Source: Elephas maximus indicus
Taxonomy: Eukaryota > Chordata > Mammalia > Proboscidea > Elephantidae
Assembly: GCF_024166365.1 (NCBI RefSeq)
Contig: NC_064834.1
Coordinates: 53,982,001 to 54,046,000 of the forward strand
Reading direction: 5' to 3'
Length of the DNA stretch: 64,000 nucleotides
This document shows, in pieces, positions 10,569 to 21,504 of this stretch. The notes beneath the pieces are model-generated. The model was not told the origin of the DNA. It ran no database searches and saw only the letters and a program-made list of their open reading frames with translations. Both the position numbers and the translations under genes were made by a program. Within the stretch, counting starts at the first letter, position 1. The number at the start of each line of letters is the position of its first letter.

Positions 10569-12288
10569 TCAATGGAAGCGGTACTTTCTGGCCGGCTTGA
10601 GGTTGATGTATGTGGCCTTCATCTCCTCGGCCTCAGGGTTCCGCACATCTTTGAATCGCTCCCCTTTGGTACTCACTACCTGGTTGTCAATGTAGCGGAT
10701 CAGCTTCTTGGGGGCCTGTTGGGCAGTCAGACAGTGAGTGGCGGAATCCAGATGACAGTCCACTCCACACCCTAGCAGCCCTACCTCTCTCACCTCTTTG
10801 GGAGCCATGGGCCGGTGAGTCTTCTGGTCCTCTGCGCTATCCACCATCATGTACCTGCCAAAAACCGGCTGGGTGAAGCTCTTGCCACCCTGGGAAGACC
10901 CTTTGGGGCCCAGCCCAACCCGGACTCACTTCTGCAGGATGAAGGACTTCAGCTCATCCTTCTGGGGGCCTCTGAGGCGCCTGGGCAGGTCCTGTGGAGA
11001 GGGGAGGCCTGGTCTAGGCCCTGGGGCACCAGCAGGGAAAGCAGATGGGGATAGGCTGGGGCAGGGGAGGTGATTTAACACCAAGTGGGAATGCAGCTGA
11101 GGCTACATGGAGGGGGAGAGGAGAGCCAGATCTGAGTCCCCACAGTGGTATGTGTGGGGAGTTAGGGGAATACCTGATGGGGGCTGTCCTTCCCCTCTAC
11201 CAGCATCTGCACAGCCTCTTCCAAGTCCCCCCGAGCTTTGGCCAGCGCCCATTGCGCCTGCCCAACTGAACAGGTGGGGAATACCTCCAGGAGTACATCC
11301 ACCCCTGGCAGCAGCTCCTCCTCAGCACCTGCTGCCTGTGGGCAGAAATGTTAACAAGAGGCAGGACTTCCTCCTTTCCCTCATCAGTACTCTCCTCTAC
11401 CACCAGTACCTTGTCTTGGGTGTCCTCAGTAGCAGTGGGAGAAGACCTGGCCTCTTCTTTGAGCTTTTCAGGCCTCTGCAGAGAATCCGGGGGGACAGGT
11501 ACTTGACCTTGGACCTCAGAGCTCTGTGGTTGCAGGTTCTCTTAAAGGGGCAGAGAGAGCATCAGATTTGTCAGGACTTTGGGAGCAGTGGTGGTTATGA
11601 ATCACTCAAGTGCCCAGGACCCCAGACTCACCTTTGTTCCTGGCATCACTCAGCTGCCCTGAGAGCTTCTGCATCATGTCCCCTATTGTGCCCCTGAGAG
11701 GACAAAAGAGGGTGGTGAAGGGACAGTTCTGTACCTGCCATAGTCAGCAACCCCCCACCCCCTTGGCCCCAGTCAGGCCCCACCTGGGGATGTGGGCGAA
11801 GCCAGGCACGTAGGCCTCCATCATCTCAGTGAAGGCCTCCATGTCAAAGTTCTCCTCTGATGGGCCTGAGGGGCCCAGGTCTTCCAGGACCCCAAGAACA
11901 TAGGAGAAGATGACATCATCCAAGCCACTGCAGGGAAGGGACAAGACAAACCCTAGGTAGGACTCTGGATATCTCCAGCACCCCCACCAAGCCTGAGACT
12001 CCAGCCCTCAGCTTCCTGGGGCCCATGAGCCATGAGCCAGACACCAGACCTCAAACCCTCCCTCAGAGCTTTGGTTTCCCATCTGTCCAACAAGGGTCAC
12101 AGGGACAAAAGAGGGACAAGCCCATCCCACCTCAGGCAGAGGGCTGAGTGCTCTCCACCCGAGTCCTTCCAGTGGCCAGGGCCTACAGTACTACCCAGCA
12201 GCTCTTGCCTCTACCTGAAGTCAGCCTCCGGGAGATGCGTCTGGACAAAGGCAAGGAGGGCTGCACTGACAATCTTCTCCAGCTCCAT
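10569..12288 (-). CDS. CUEDC2: CUEDC2, CUE domain-containing protein 2
   Basis: CUEDC2 binds ubiquitin through its CUE domain. It has been linked to progesterone and oestrogen receptor turnover, IKK/NF-kB inhibition and the anaphase-promoting complex. Coding segments (minus) are 12288-12215, 11927-11784, 11693-11632, 11540-11410, 11335-11174, 10991-10930, 10854-10794 and 10715-10569. All have consensus splice sites and phases that join, giving 280 residues plus TGA. The start is [20 protein letters not shown]. The CUE region is in the 162-base exon ([20 protein letters not shown]). The tail is [16 protein letters not shown]. The protein is seven residues shorter than the human 287: directly after the CUE helix this copy reads VEGKDSPHQ where I remember a longer human linker. 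The leader exon of exon 2 begins at 12298 and a first exon is proposed near 17.6 kb. Confidence 0.96.
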
Positions 12289-12879
12289 GCTCTCTCTTCT
12301 GAAGGGACACAAGACAGAGGTTTGCCAGGCCGTCTTCTGCCTGTCACCACCCTCTCCACTGGGCCTGCGGTGGCTAGCTTCTCCCTCCTTGCCTGTTATA
12401 AAACCGTTTGCTGATGTTGCCCTTAGCTCCCAGCTCCCCAGACCTTCCCTGCTCCGCAAACAGGGCCACATCCTATCTCTCCACCTCCTCTGGCCTGAGA
12501 CAGGGCAGGGCACTGTCTCCAAAGAAGGACTGAGTGGAGGTGCCCTCCCACCCCTACCCCCGGCAGCAGGCCCAGACCCTCTGGCAAGAAGCCAAGGTCT
12601 TGGGGTCACATGCCTTGTAGCTGAGGAATCCCATCATCAAGGGGGGCATCTGGCCCCCAAGTCTGACTACAAGGGGCCTCACTGTCCAGCCCCTCAGGAA
12701 GCAGGCCTCAGGACCAAGTACAGCTCTTCCCCCACCCAGAAAATCCACCCACCCTCTGCACAAAGGGGCTTTTCTGGCTTTGGGGCCCAGATGGAAGGGG
12801 AAGTCTTTCATAGATTCTCTCCTCCTGCCCAATCCCTGACCTTCCAGCAGCACAGGGCTATCTACAAAGGATGTTCATA

Positions 12880-13335
12880 TCCTCCTTCTCAAGGCCTTTA
12901 CAGCTCTACAAGATCTGGCCCTTGCCTGCCCCTGCAACCTCACCACTCCCTCCTCGCTCACTCCACTTCCGCCCCACCAGCCACCTCGCCATTCCTCAAA
13001 CTTGTGGAACTTCTTCCTGCCTATATCTCCCAGATAGCCACATGGCTCATTCCTTCACTTCCTCCAGGGTTCTGCTCGAATGTTACCTCCTTGGAGAGAT
13101 CCTCCCTGACTAACATACCAAAAACAGATATTACCTGTACTCACTAACTCCTTACTCTGCTCTTCTTCTACACAGCACTTACTACGGCTTAACGTTATTT
13201 TATATATTTGCCTATTGTCCATCTTCCCTAGCTAGAAGGGAGGGGACATTCTCTGTCCTATTCATTAGCGTAGCCCTAGCACTTAGGAAAGTACCTGTAC
13301 TTAGTAGGTGCTCAATAAATACTTGACTTATTTCA
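12880..13335 (+). repeat. L2 LINE 3' fragment
   Basis: Typical L2 3' wording: CTACAAGATCTGGCCCTTGC, a cytosine-rich coding remnant, then a TAGTAGGTGCTCAATAAATA ending at about 13,321. Confidence 0.7.
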
Positions 13336-13399
13336 TTCTCACCTTCATGCTTTTGACTCCCAAAAGCCTGTATGTGGGAGTCAGGAATACGTAGGTGAT

Positions 13400-14500
13400 A
13401 CTGAGTGGCTTCAGACCCACAGGTCCAAATGTCTGCTAATCATTCCACTCAGAAACACTCCTCAAACTCTATTTACTCCAAACTCACGATATCCTTCCCA
13501 ATCTGTGGCCATCCCCAAAATATACAACCTCCTCCTGTTTCAATGACTGATACAATTACTCATTCACTTACCTGTCAAACCTGAAACTTGGGGATTACCC
13601 TTGATTTCTCCCTCTCGCCCCCACCTGCTATATCCAATCACCAAGTCCTGTTGATTCTATTCCCTTACTTTTTTCCTACCTATCCACTTCCCTCCATATC
13701 CAATTTGGTTTCTGCCCCAATATGCCCACCAAAACTTCTCAGGCTAAGGTCAGCAGTTACCATCTTAGGTTTTGGTTCATTAGGTTGAACCATATGAGCT
13801 CACTAATTTTTTTTTTTCCTTTTTTATTGTGCTTTAAGTGAAGTTTACAACTCAAGTCAATTTCTCATACAAAATCTTATACACACATCATTACGTGACC
13901 CTAGTTGCTTGAGCTCACTAATATTTGCCTATTTTTGATCTATAAAAAACCAAACCAAAACAAACAAAAAAAAGGCAATTTCTTATGGTTTCGCCTAATA
14001 TTTGCCCTCTCAGCACCATCAACGGTAGTTTCTCAGATATTGTGCTCTCTTGGTTCCCTTTTACCTCTCTGTCCATTTCTTCCCTTTCTCTGTCCCTCTC
14101 TCTTCTGCTTGACTTCCTCAGGCTCAGAGCTGGTCCTCTTCTCTCCTCATTCTGCATTCTCTCTCTGGAGAGCTCAACTGGGTCCACATATTTATGCACC
14201 AACTCTATGTCACCAACTGCCAAATGTTCACTTCTCTAGTCCAGTCCCATCCCATGAGGGACAAACTTGTACATCTACCTTCCTGACACCTCCATGTGGA
14301 CATTTTACAGGCATCTCACATTTAACATGTCCCAAACTGACATTCTCCCAAGTTTTTACTCCTTCAGGACCATCTTCAATAAATGCATGTCCAAGCACCC
14401 AGTTGTTCATGCTAGAAGTCTGTGAATTATCCTTAACACCACTCTGTCCCTTGCCTTCCACACCCAGTCACTAAGCTCTGACCATTCTCTCTCAACCACT
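13400..14500 (+). repeat. Probable diverged L2 or other LINE remnants
   Basis: Pyrimidine-rich sequence with L2-like words (for example CAAGTCCTGTTGATTCTATT near 13,642). It is interrupted by the L1 fragment at 13,808-13,910. Boundaries are uncertain. Confidence 0.4.
13808..13910 (-). repeat. L1 3' UTR fragment
   Basis: Poly(T) followed by TTATTGTGCTTTAAGTGAAG is the reverse complement of the 3' end of the long L1 found at 34.4-42.1 kb (which ends CACTTAAAGCACAATAAA). This is a short, 5'-truncated insertion. Confidence 0.75.
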
Positions 14501-14509
14501 ACCTCTCTC

Positions 14510-15065
14510 TCTCCACTCCCACTTTGGTCCTTGCCTTAACTACTGCAAGAGCTTCCTAACACGTCCTCCACTACTGTCTTTTCTCTATTCTCCACACTAC
14601 AGCTGTGTGATCTTTATAAAAAATCCTGTCATTCTGCTTAAGGCCCATCTGTGGTTTCCCAATACCCTTTGGAGAAGTCCAGATTCTTTTCGTGGCCTTA
14701 CCCCTGCCTGTATCTCTCCAGCCTCATGCACCGTGCCTTTCCTGGCTCACCCCCTCCACCCTGGCTTTCCTTCAGTTTGCCAACACTCAAGGGCCTCTGC
14801 ACCAACTGTCTCCTCTGCCTGGGCAGCCTTCCACCTCCCTCCCTTCACTTATAAAACTTCTTCTCACCTTTTAGGTCTTAGTTCAAAATTCTCTCCTCAA
14901 GGGATGCTGTCCCTGACCCCCTAGAACTGGCCTGGTCCCCTCTATCTCACACCCTCATTGCAGAGTGCACTTTTCCTTACTTAGCAGCACCTTTCACAGT
15001 GTAATTGAATACTTATATGGGCAATGTTTAATGTTTCTTCCAGTTGTTTCAGGAGGGCAGGGACT
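14510..15065 (+). repeat. L2 LINE 3' fragment
   Basis: Contains GCTTAAGGCCCATCTGTGG, TCAAGGGCCTCTGCACC and CTTCCACCTCCCTCCC-type wording characteristic of L2 ORF2 remnants and ends. It abuts the AfroSINE pair. Confidence 0.65.
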
Positions 15066-15082
15066 AACCAAATAAATAAATA

Positions 15083-15252
15083 AAGAACCAAACCCATTGC
15101 CATTGAGTCAATTCTAACTCACAGCAACCCTAGCAACCCTATGGGACAGAGTAGAACTGCCCCATTGGGTTTCCAAGGAGCAGCTAGTGGATTCAAACTG
15201 CCAACCTCCTGGTTAGCAGCCAAGCTCTTGACCACTGTGCCACCAGGGCTCC
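15083..15252 (-). repeat. AfroSINE
   Basis: Full-length short-form copy in reverse orientation, ending CACCAGGGCTCC. It is joined directly to a second copy at 15,253. Confidence 0.88.
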
Positions 15253-15411
15253 AAACCAAACCCATTGCCATTGAGTCAATTCTGACTCATAGCGACCCTA
15301 TAGGACAGACTGGAACTCTCCCATAGGGTTTCCAAGGAGCAGCTGGTGGATTTGTACTGCTGACCTTTCGGTTAGCAGCCGAGCTCTTAACTACTGTTTC
15401 ACCAGGGCTCC
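15253..15411 (-). repeat. AfroSINE
   Basis: Second copy, same orientation, abutting the first with no spacer beyond the A/C-rich head. It forms a head-to-tail dimer. Confidence 0.88.
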
Positions 15412-15439
15412 TTTTGGGCAGGGAATACACCTGACTTAT

Positions 15440-15610
15440 TCACCAACATACATTAAGTATCTCCCAAGTAGTAGGCACTCAGTAAATACTACTCCCCACT
15501 TTGCAGATGAAGAAACTGAAGCTCGCTAGGTTTCATGACTTGACCAAAGTCACACAGCTTGGCAATGACAGAGTTGAAATTTCAATCCCAGTCTCTTAGT
15601 TCAGTGATTA
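15440..15610. repeat. MIR relic
   Basis: GATGAAGAAACTGAAGCTC and CACACAGCTTGGCAATGACA are the MIR core and flank. Confidence 0.65.
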
Positions 15611-16514
15611 TATTCTAACGGCTACTCTGAGGATGGAGCACAACTGATGGTAATGGTAACAAGATTCTAAGTGGGTTGGGACAGAGCTACTATCTATAAT
15701 CACAGTTCCCTTGTCCCCTCTGTGGTAACAAAGAGTTGCTGTGACAACAAAGGGGTCACTTTGAAAAGCAGGACTGAGAAACCCCAGCCTATCAGGGGGA
15801 TGCCTGGTTCTGAGCCTGTCTCTTGCTCTAGACACCCAGCCATGGGCCCCTGGGGAGAAGCAGAATTGCTCGGCTATCATGCAACTCCCCCAGGAGGGCA
15901 GCCCCCTCCAGAGACCTACAACAACCCTGGGTTACGTTACTCCCAAATCCTAGCTGTTGTCAGTTGCCTTGCAAAGGCCCATGGCTGATGCATGAGAGTC
16001 TAGTTTCCAGAGAAGAAGCTTCTCAGGGATATGTCTGATGCCTCTTTTCTAACGATGCATCTTTTCTAACCAAGGTCACTGTCCCCAAATACAAAGTCTT
16101 CCTCCCCTGAGCTTCTGCTCTAGTTTGTCCTCTAAAGGAACATCCCCCCCTACACACACACACCCCCTGTTCTTTAAGATTGTCCCAACTCTACCCAGCC
16201 TTCAAAGCTTGCCACTTCTTTTCTTCCCCCTCCCCCATTATTCCCTCAGCTTTCCTCGACATTTCTTTTTCTGCCAAGAGGTTCCTCCTAATATTTCTCC
16301 CCGTTGGGGAAGATTTGGTCTAGCAAACTGCATTCCTAAGCTGTAGCCTGAGCAACCCACCTTCTTTATGGTAACAGCATGATTTCCATGAGGTTTTTCA
16401 AATTCTAGACATAGCCCACAGACCCCATTACCTCCCAGAGTCCCAAATCAGCAATTAGTGGTTGGTGGTACCCATGAAATGTGACTGTCATGAGCCCTGC
16501 TTAAACGCCTCTGA

Positions 16515-16735
16515 TAATAACAACAGCATTTACCAACTGCTTACATTGTGCCAGGCATAGTTCTAAGCTCTTTAATATATTAACACATCTAAACCTCACA
16601 ATAACACTAAAATGTAGAATATTATCCCCGTTTTACCAGAGGAAATGGAGGCACTGAGAGGTTAAGTAACTTGCCCGAGGTAAATGGCAGATTTACACTC
16701 AGGCAGTCTAGCTCTGGGGCCCTTGCTTAGTTTAA
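16515..16735 (+). repeat. MIR relic
   Basis: Well-preserved order of MIR words: ACAGCATTTACCAACTGCTT, TGTGCCAGGCATAGTTCTAA, GTTAAGTAACTTGCCCGAGG. Confidence 0.75.
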
Positions 16736-17239
16736 CCAAGATACCATATACCACCTCACAAGATGCAAATGGTGTGGCCCCAGCCGCTGCTCTGATTCTC
16801 TTCTGCCTGGCTGCCCCCTAACCTGCCTCAGAATCCGCTCACACGATTCTCCCTGCTCAGGTCTTTTCCTCTGCCTCTCTAAATCTCATTCTGCACGGCC
16901 CACTTACCTTCCTGCAGCCAGTCCTGACTGCCCCTTCCTAACTGGCCTGAGGGCTTTCTGAGGGTCATAGGACTGGACCCTCCAGATGCTTAATTTAGAC
17001 CTTCTGGACAAATTTAAGTGAGATTGGGGGAAGCAGTACCATGCCGCTCCCTTGAGGGATGGGTGTTCAGAGGTGGAGGGAGAGCAGAAGGCCATGTGGG
17101 ATCCAGTGTGGGAGGTGTCCTGGGGGCACTTAGGGATGCTGCAGGAGTCTAGCAAGGAGGTCTTCACTATTTCTCCAAGCCCCATGGCGTACTGCTCCTG
17201 AGATCTTTGCCCCATGCCGCAGGCACCAGAGGACATCAT

Positions 17240-17740
17240 TCTCTCCCGACCCCCAAGTCAAGTCTTAGAGGCGCCAAGGGCACTGAGGGCCACAAAGGGA
17301 TAGGGGCATCTGGAAGTGGGACCGCGATGAAGGCCGACCCCTGAAGCAGGAGGTCCCTAAAACAGATAGGGGTACCCGCAAGAGTCCAGAATAGTGGGCC
17401 TGAGGGCACAGGGATGCGGTTGCGGCCCTGAGGGACACAGGACGAGTCAGGCCTGCGCGAGCTGGGATGGGCACTGATGCAGGCCACGGCGAGAATCAAA
17501 AACGGGGGTCCGGCGGGACCCAGCGGGGATACCGTGAGGGAACACATAAGATGAGTACCCTGGGTCAACGCTGTCCGCAACTCTCCTAGCCCTGGGCTGG
17601 AAGGGAAATCACCTGCTCCGTCGGGCGCCGCCGGCGACTTCTCCCGCGCGGTGCAGTTCTCATCCCCTAGCCCCACCAACGAGATCAAAAGCGTGGCCCA
17701 GAGCGGTTCCTTCCAGCGGCGCAGCGGCAGCCATTTTTAA
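17240..17740 (-). promoter_or_regulatory. CUEDC2: CpG island with probable CUEDC2 promoter and first exon
   Basis: The CpG-dense block contains, on the minus strand, a YY1-like AAAATGGCTGCCGC near 17,737-17,724, and a donor-like GAGCAG|GTGATT at 17,613/17,612. I propose a non-coding first exon from about 17,730 to 17,613 spliced to the acceptor at 12,299. The distance to MIR146B (about 3.2 kb) fits the human arrangement. No transcript evidence is available here. Confidence 0.45.
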
Positions 17741-17922
17741 GAAGGGCGACATGCCCTCAACTAGGTGGGGCTTCCGCCCCGGTTTCCATCTGTCCCGGGG
17801 CTTGGACGGACTCTCGAGGTGGCCATTTTGTTGAGGGCAAAGAGGTGTTAGGTGTTCAGGCCCGGCTTATGGGTGGAGTTGGCAGTGGGTGGAACTGTAT
17901 CGCCTTTTTGCTTCTCTTTTTT

Positions 17923-18118
17923 CGAACCAAAACCCAAATCAACCCCACTGCCTTGAATCGATTCAGACTCATAACGGCCCTACAGGACAGAGTAGAATTG
18001 CCCCATAGGGTTTTCAAGGCTGTAAATCTTTACGGAAGTCGCAGAGCGGCTGGTGGGTTCGTACCACCGACCTTTCGGTTAGCAGCCCAGCGCTTTAACC
18101 ACTGCGCTACCAGGACTC
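17923..18118 (-). repeat. AfroSINE (long form)
   Basis: Reverse copy that includes the extra internal segment around GGCTGTAAATCTTTACGGAA, ending CTACCAGGACTCT. Confidence 0.85.
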
Positions 18119-18119
18119 T

Positions 18120-19030
18120 ATTCTTTTCTCCCAGAGACGGAGAATCTTTGGATCCTATCCAATGTCATCCCATCTGCCTTCGTTCCCCACCTCTTGGATC
18201 TCTACCCTCATGTTCTTTATTTTTGCCCCTTTATCCTTGGTGTTTCCCCTTCCACACAGACCTCACGGCTTCAGGTAGGATCTGTCGGCCATCATCCCAA
18301 ACCTGGTGTTCACCCCAAAATTCACATGTCTCTCCCCCTCCATGGTCAGGCTAGGCTCAAACCCTTTCATCCAGTCAGCCCTTAGGCACTGACTTCACCC
18401 TGGTTGTCCCCTTTGCAGTACCCTGACAGCCATTGGTGTATCCCCAAAGCTAGAGTGAGTTACAGGGTCTTGGGGCCATGGAACCTGGTTTGGGGGGACA
18501 GCAGGAGCTGGGGTGAGGATCGACCTGAGCCCAGATCCAAGGATGGTCTGCAGGCCATACTTACTGCTAGTGTCTTTAGTCCATATTGGCCACACTAGGA
18601 AAGGACAACTGAACTCCAGGGCCCCGAGAGGCCTCAACTTCCCATTTTTGTTCCTGCTGCCTCAGCTTCCTGGCAGCGCTGCCTGGTGGGGAAGCCCACA
18701 GCTGCCCCTTCCTGGGAACCCGGCATTTAGTTGTGGGGAAAGAGTCCCCTTCAAGGATGAGCTAGTCCATCCCTGATGCGTGGTCTTTTTCTGAGGCCCT
18801 GCTCAGTGCTAGCCCTCCTGTAGGGTGCTGGGAATCCAGAGCCTGTCCCTGCCCTCAGAGTAGCTCACAGTCCAAGGGCGAGAGTCCCATCCTTTCCTCT
18901 CCCCTAGGGACTGAGGCAGTGCCAAACAGGGAGGAAAAAAAGAGATCACTGCTCCCTCTCCTTCCAGCCCTATCCCTTCCCTCAGGCTCCCTCCTCCCCA
19001 CCAGGGCCCTCTGGCCTCAGAGAGAGCAAG
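18120..19030. other. Intergenic, no feature recognised
   Basis: C/T-rich unique-looking sequence with no exon, repeat or motif I can support. Confidence 0.4.
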
Positions 19031-19032
19031 AC

Positions 19033-19140
19033 TTTGGCGGCTGGGGCCCAGGGGGTGGGGAGGGGTTTTGGCGCGGTCGTGGCGTCCTCCATAAAAACAC
19101 TGCCGCTGCCAGCCTGGCGCTGCTGGGGTTAATGAGGGGT
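19033..19140 (+). promoter_or_regulatory. Promoter-like GC island with TATA-like box
   Basis: Two E2F-like sites (TTTGGCGG at 19,033 and TTTGGCGC at 19,067) are followed by ATAAAAA (19,091-19,097) and a GC-rich stretch. It lies 1.9 kb upstream of MIR146B on the same strand and could be an enhancer or alternative promoter. Motif evidence only. Confidence 0.3.
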
Positions 19141-19744
19141 GGGGTGACAGCCACTTTGAACTCTGGCCAGGCAGGCTCCTGGGAAGGGGGTGGTGGGCAG
19201 CCTCCTCAGCCCCAGGCCTCTGCCAGCCCTCCAGAGACTAGGGCCTACCCACTCCCCCACCCCCACCCATTGCACAATACTGATGACTCTTGGATCCTTT
19301 CCACCCTCTTCATTCCGGGAACTTTCAGGTTTCCTCAGTAGAGCTACTCTCAGTTCCAGACCAAGACCCCTGCAGCCATCCCTGACCACTGTGCCTCCTC
19401 CCCTCCCCCATCACCTGTTTCTTGGAGGGCTGCTGGTTGTAGCTAGTTATCAGAAAGAACTTCCTGAGCTTTCAGGGAAAGAGCACAGGAAAGACCTCTT
19501 AGGGGGAACCCCTCCATTCTCAACTAGGACTCTGGAGAGTCCTAACTCTGTGCAGCAGGGGTCAGGTTCTGGGGCCATAGGGTGGGCTGTGGAGAGGTAC
19601 CACCACAGACACAAGGACACACTCACAGACTATAAGGTAGGGGCTCCAGGGAACTTCTGTCCTGCCTGGGACTCCTCAGTTAGCTGGATCTTAGTCATGG
19701 TTTTTCATCCCTTCAGGCCTCAGTCTCTCCCCAAGATGGGAATA

Positions 19745-19835
19745 GACTCCACCTGCTTTTGGGTGCTGTTTGAAGCTACATGGGGTGAACATGGATAGAG
19801 TGGTGCCTCCCTTCCCCCTATTCCTGCAAATAAAC
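19745..19835 (+). repeat. Unassigned repeat X, copy 1
   Basis: About 91 bases from GACTCCACCTGCTTTTGGGT to CAAATAAAC. It matches 23,466-23,557 at roughly 80 percent identity by eye. Family not recognised. Confidence 0.5.
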
Positions 19836-20004
19836 TTTGTAGCTGATGTTTGGGGTACTTAGGTCTCCTCGACCGATGGGAAAAGCTAGAAACCTATGCT
19901 GAAGCTCCCCGTAGCATATCAGTTCCCCCGTGTCCTGTCTCAGAATGAGTAATTGGGCTTGAACCGGGGATAAAGAGCAGCTTTAGCAGACATTAAGAGC
20001 ATAA

Positions 20005-20022
20005 AGAAAAAAAAAAAAAAAA
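20005..20022. repeat. Poly(A) tract
   Basis: An uninterrupted run of 18 A, with no recognisable retroposed body attached. Confidence 0.7.
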
Positions 20023-20177
20023 CCAGCTGGTTGGTCCCAAGGGGTAGGAGGGACCCAGTCAGAGACTGAGGTAAGGAAGAGGATGCTTGGAAGGATGAGG
20101 GGGAGGGTCTTCTTTCTGGCTTGAGGTCAGAAAGGACTCTCCGGGCAGGGTGCCCAGCCCTCCCACACCTTCCTCCT

Positions 20178-20308
20178 TTCTCAGAAGAGCTGGGATGGGG
20201 TGGGGGTGGTAGCTGACTGGGGCCTGGTGGTGGCCCTATTTAAGGAGCACTCTTGGAGGGCATCATTGCAGATCCAGCCCCAGGAGCTCAAGAGATGAGG
20301 CTTGGTGG
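20178..20308 (+). promoter_or_regulatory. Probable MIR146B promoter and first exon
   Basis: A TATA-like TATTTAAGG (20,237-20,245) is followed about 25 bases later by a likely start region (around 20,262-20,268) and a strong donor GGTGG|GTAAGTG at 20,308/20,309. A STAT-type TTCTCAGAA lies at 20,178-20,186, and another, TTCAAGGAA, at 20,403-20,411 in the proposed intron. This is inference from motif order; the downstream acceptor is not identified. Confidence 0.45.
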
Positions 20309-20946
20309 GTAAGTGCTGGTCCCTTTTTCCTGGTCTTCGGCAGGGTGGGGGTAGAATGGCTCTGAATCTGCAGCTTCCCCTCTCCAGAAAATGAAAGTAC
20401 GTTTCAAGGAAATCTTGCTGTTCCACTCCCCAACCCCAGATACTCCAGGCCTTCACTTCAGGTGGCGAGCTGGGATCCCAGGGTTCCCATCTTGAGGGTC
20501 TCCATTTCGGGGTTCTCCATTGACTCAGGAAGCCCCTCAACCTGCAGAGCGATGCCTTCTCAGTGTGTGTGTTCTGGCTCTTTCCCCAACCCCTGACCCC
20601 TTTAAGCCATCTGGCCCCGCCATCTAGCACATCTGGGCAGGAGATGACTCAGGACTGACCACGCAGTACCCAAAGCCTGGGGGACAGAATCCGTGCCATG
20701 GACCTGAGCCACCTCAGCTCGTACTCTACCACAATTCTGTTACACTTTAGAGAACCCCTGCCCCTTTACCCTTCTGTGGGCCCCCCCTTTTAGCTCCAAA
20801 CTCAGACCCTCCCTGGGATAGGAGGAATCTTGTGATATCAGGTTCCTCATCTGGTCCGTTCTGGGCTTCAACTTGTTCATCTTGAGAATGTGGGCAAATT
20901 CACAGAAGAGAGAATGGAGGCAAGAGTCACAAAAGAAGTCTGGCCA

Positions 20947-21020
20947 CCTGGCTCTGAGAACTGAATTCCATAGGCTGTGAACTCTAGCAGATGCCCTAGG
21001 AACTCAGTTCTGGTGCCCGG
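20947..21020 (+). ncRNA. MIR146B: miR-146b precursor hairpin
   Basis: miR-146b represses TRAF6 and IRAK1 and so dampens Toll-like receptor and NF-kB signalling. The 5p arm at 20,955-20,976 (TGAGAACTGAATTCCATAGG...) is identical to the human form I remember. The 3p arm at 20,992-21,013 ends AACTCAGTTCTGG and pairs with it across a short loop (TGTGAACTCTAGCAGA). The 3p arm reads TGCCCTAGGA at its 5' end where human reads TGCCCTGTGG. The flanks CCTGGC and GTGCCCGG are also conserved. Its place between CUEDC2 and C10orf95 matches human. Confidence 0.97.
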
Positions 21021-21119
21021 CTGTGCTGCGCCGCCATCAATGCTGAGACTGCAGGGAAGCTACTGACTCAGCTCAGCTTCTCCCAGACAGTGCCCCAGCC
21101 AGGCTCTCTCCAGGCACCC

Positions 21120-21500
21120 ATCCTGCACACTGGCCAGATCTTTTAATAAGTTCAACTTGGGTCACCGTACTGCTTAAAAAGTTCTCATGGCTCCCCAAAA
21201 CTCCTTACCGTGCTGTTAAAATATGGCCTCCACTTAGCCTGGTCTTACACTGATCCCTGGGCATAACCTGCCCTCCATTGAACCCTGCCAGCATGCATCA
21301 GTTCTTCCTGGGACACCTCCTTCACATCGCTATCTGTTGGAATCTTATATATCCTTCAGTTCTTCTCTCAGATGCCTCTTCCAAGAAGCCTCTCTCGACT
21401 TCTCCAAAGTGCATCTGATCTCCTGCAAATCCTCCACACTCCTCTCTGGCAGGGCTAAAGTCATAAGTCCCCATAGTGTTTACTTCAGTGTTCTGCAGGT
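21120..21500 (+). repeat. L2 LINE fragment
   Basis: GTTCTCATGGCTCCCCAAAA, TGGCCTCCACTTAGCCTGGT and TTCTCTCAGATGCCTCTTCC are typical eroded L2 sequence. It is interrupted at its 3' end by an AfroSINE. Confidence 0.65.
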
Positions 21501-21504
21501 ACCA

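Larger units (their letters stand above)
12299..17612 (-). other. CUEDC2 intron 1 (5' UTR intron), repeat-rich
   Basis: Inferred intron between the proposed non-coding exon near 17.6 kb and exon 2. It contains L2 ends, an L1 3' fragment, an AfroSINE pair and MIR relics, listed separately. The 371-codon plus-strand open frame at 12032-13147 crosses coding exon, intron and L2 sequence and has no family resemblance. Confidence 0.5.

Noticed and set aside
12032-13147. 371-codon plus-strand open frame
   Set aside because: It runs antisense to CUEDC2 exon 2 and through L2 remnants; no domain, and low complexity in places.
13905-14474. 189-codon plus-strand frame
   Set aside because: It lies in pyrimidine-rich repeat remnants after an L1 fragment; no start context or homology.
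20100-20320. NF-kB site at the MIR146B promoter
   Set aside because: Only partial matches such as GGGTTCCC are present; no full GGGRNNYYCC was found by eye.
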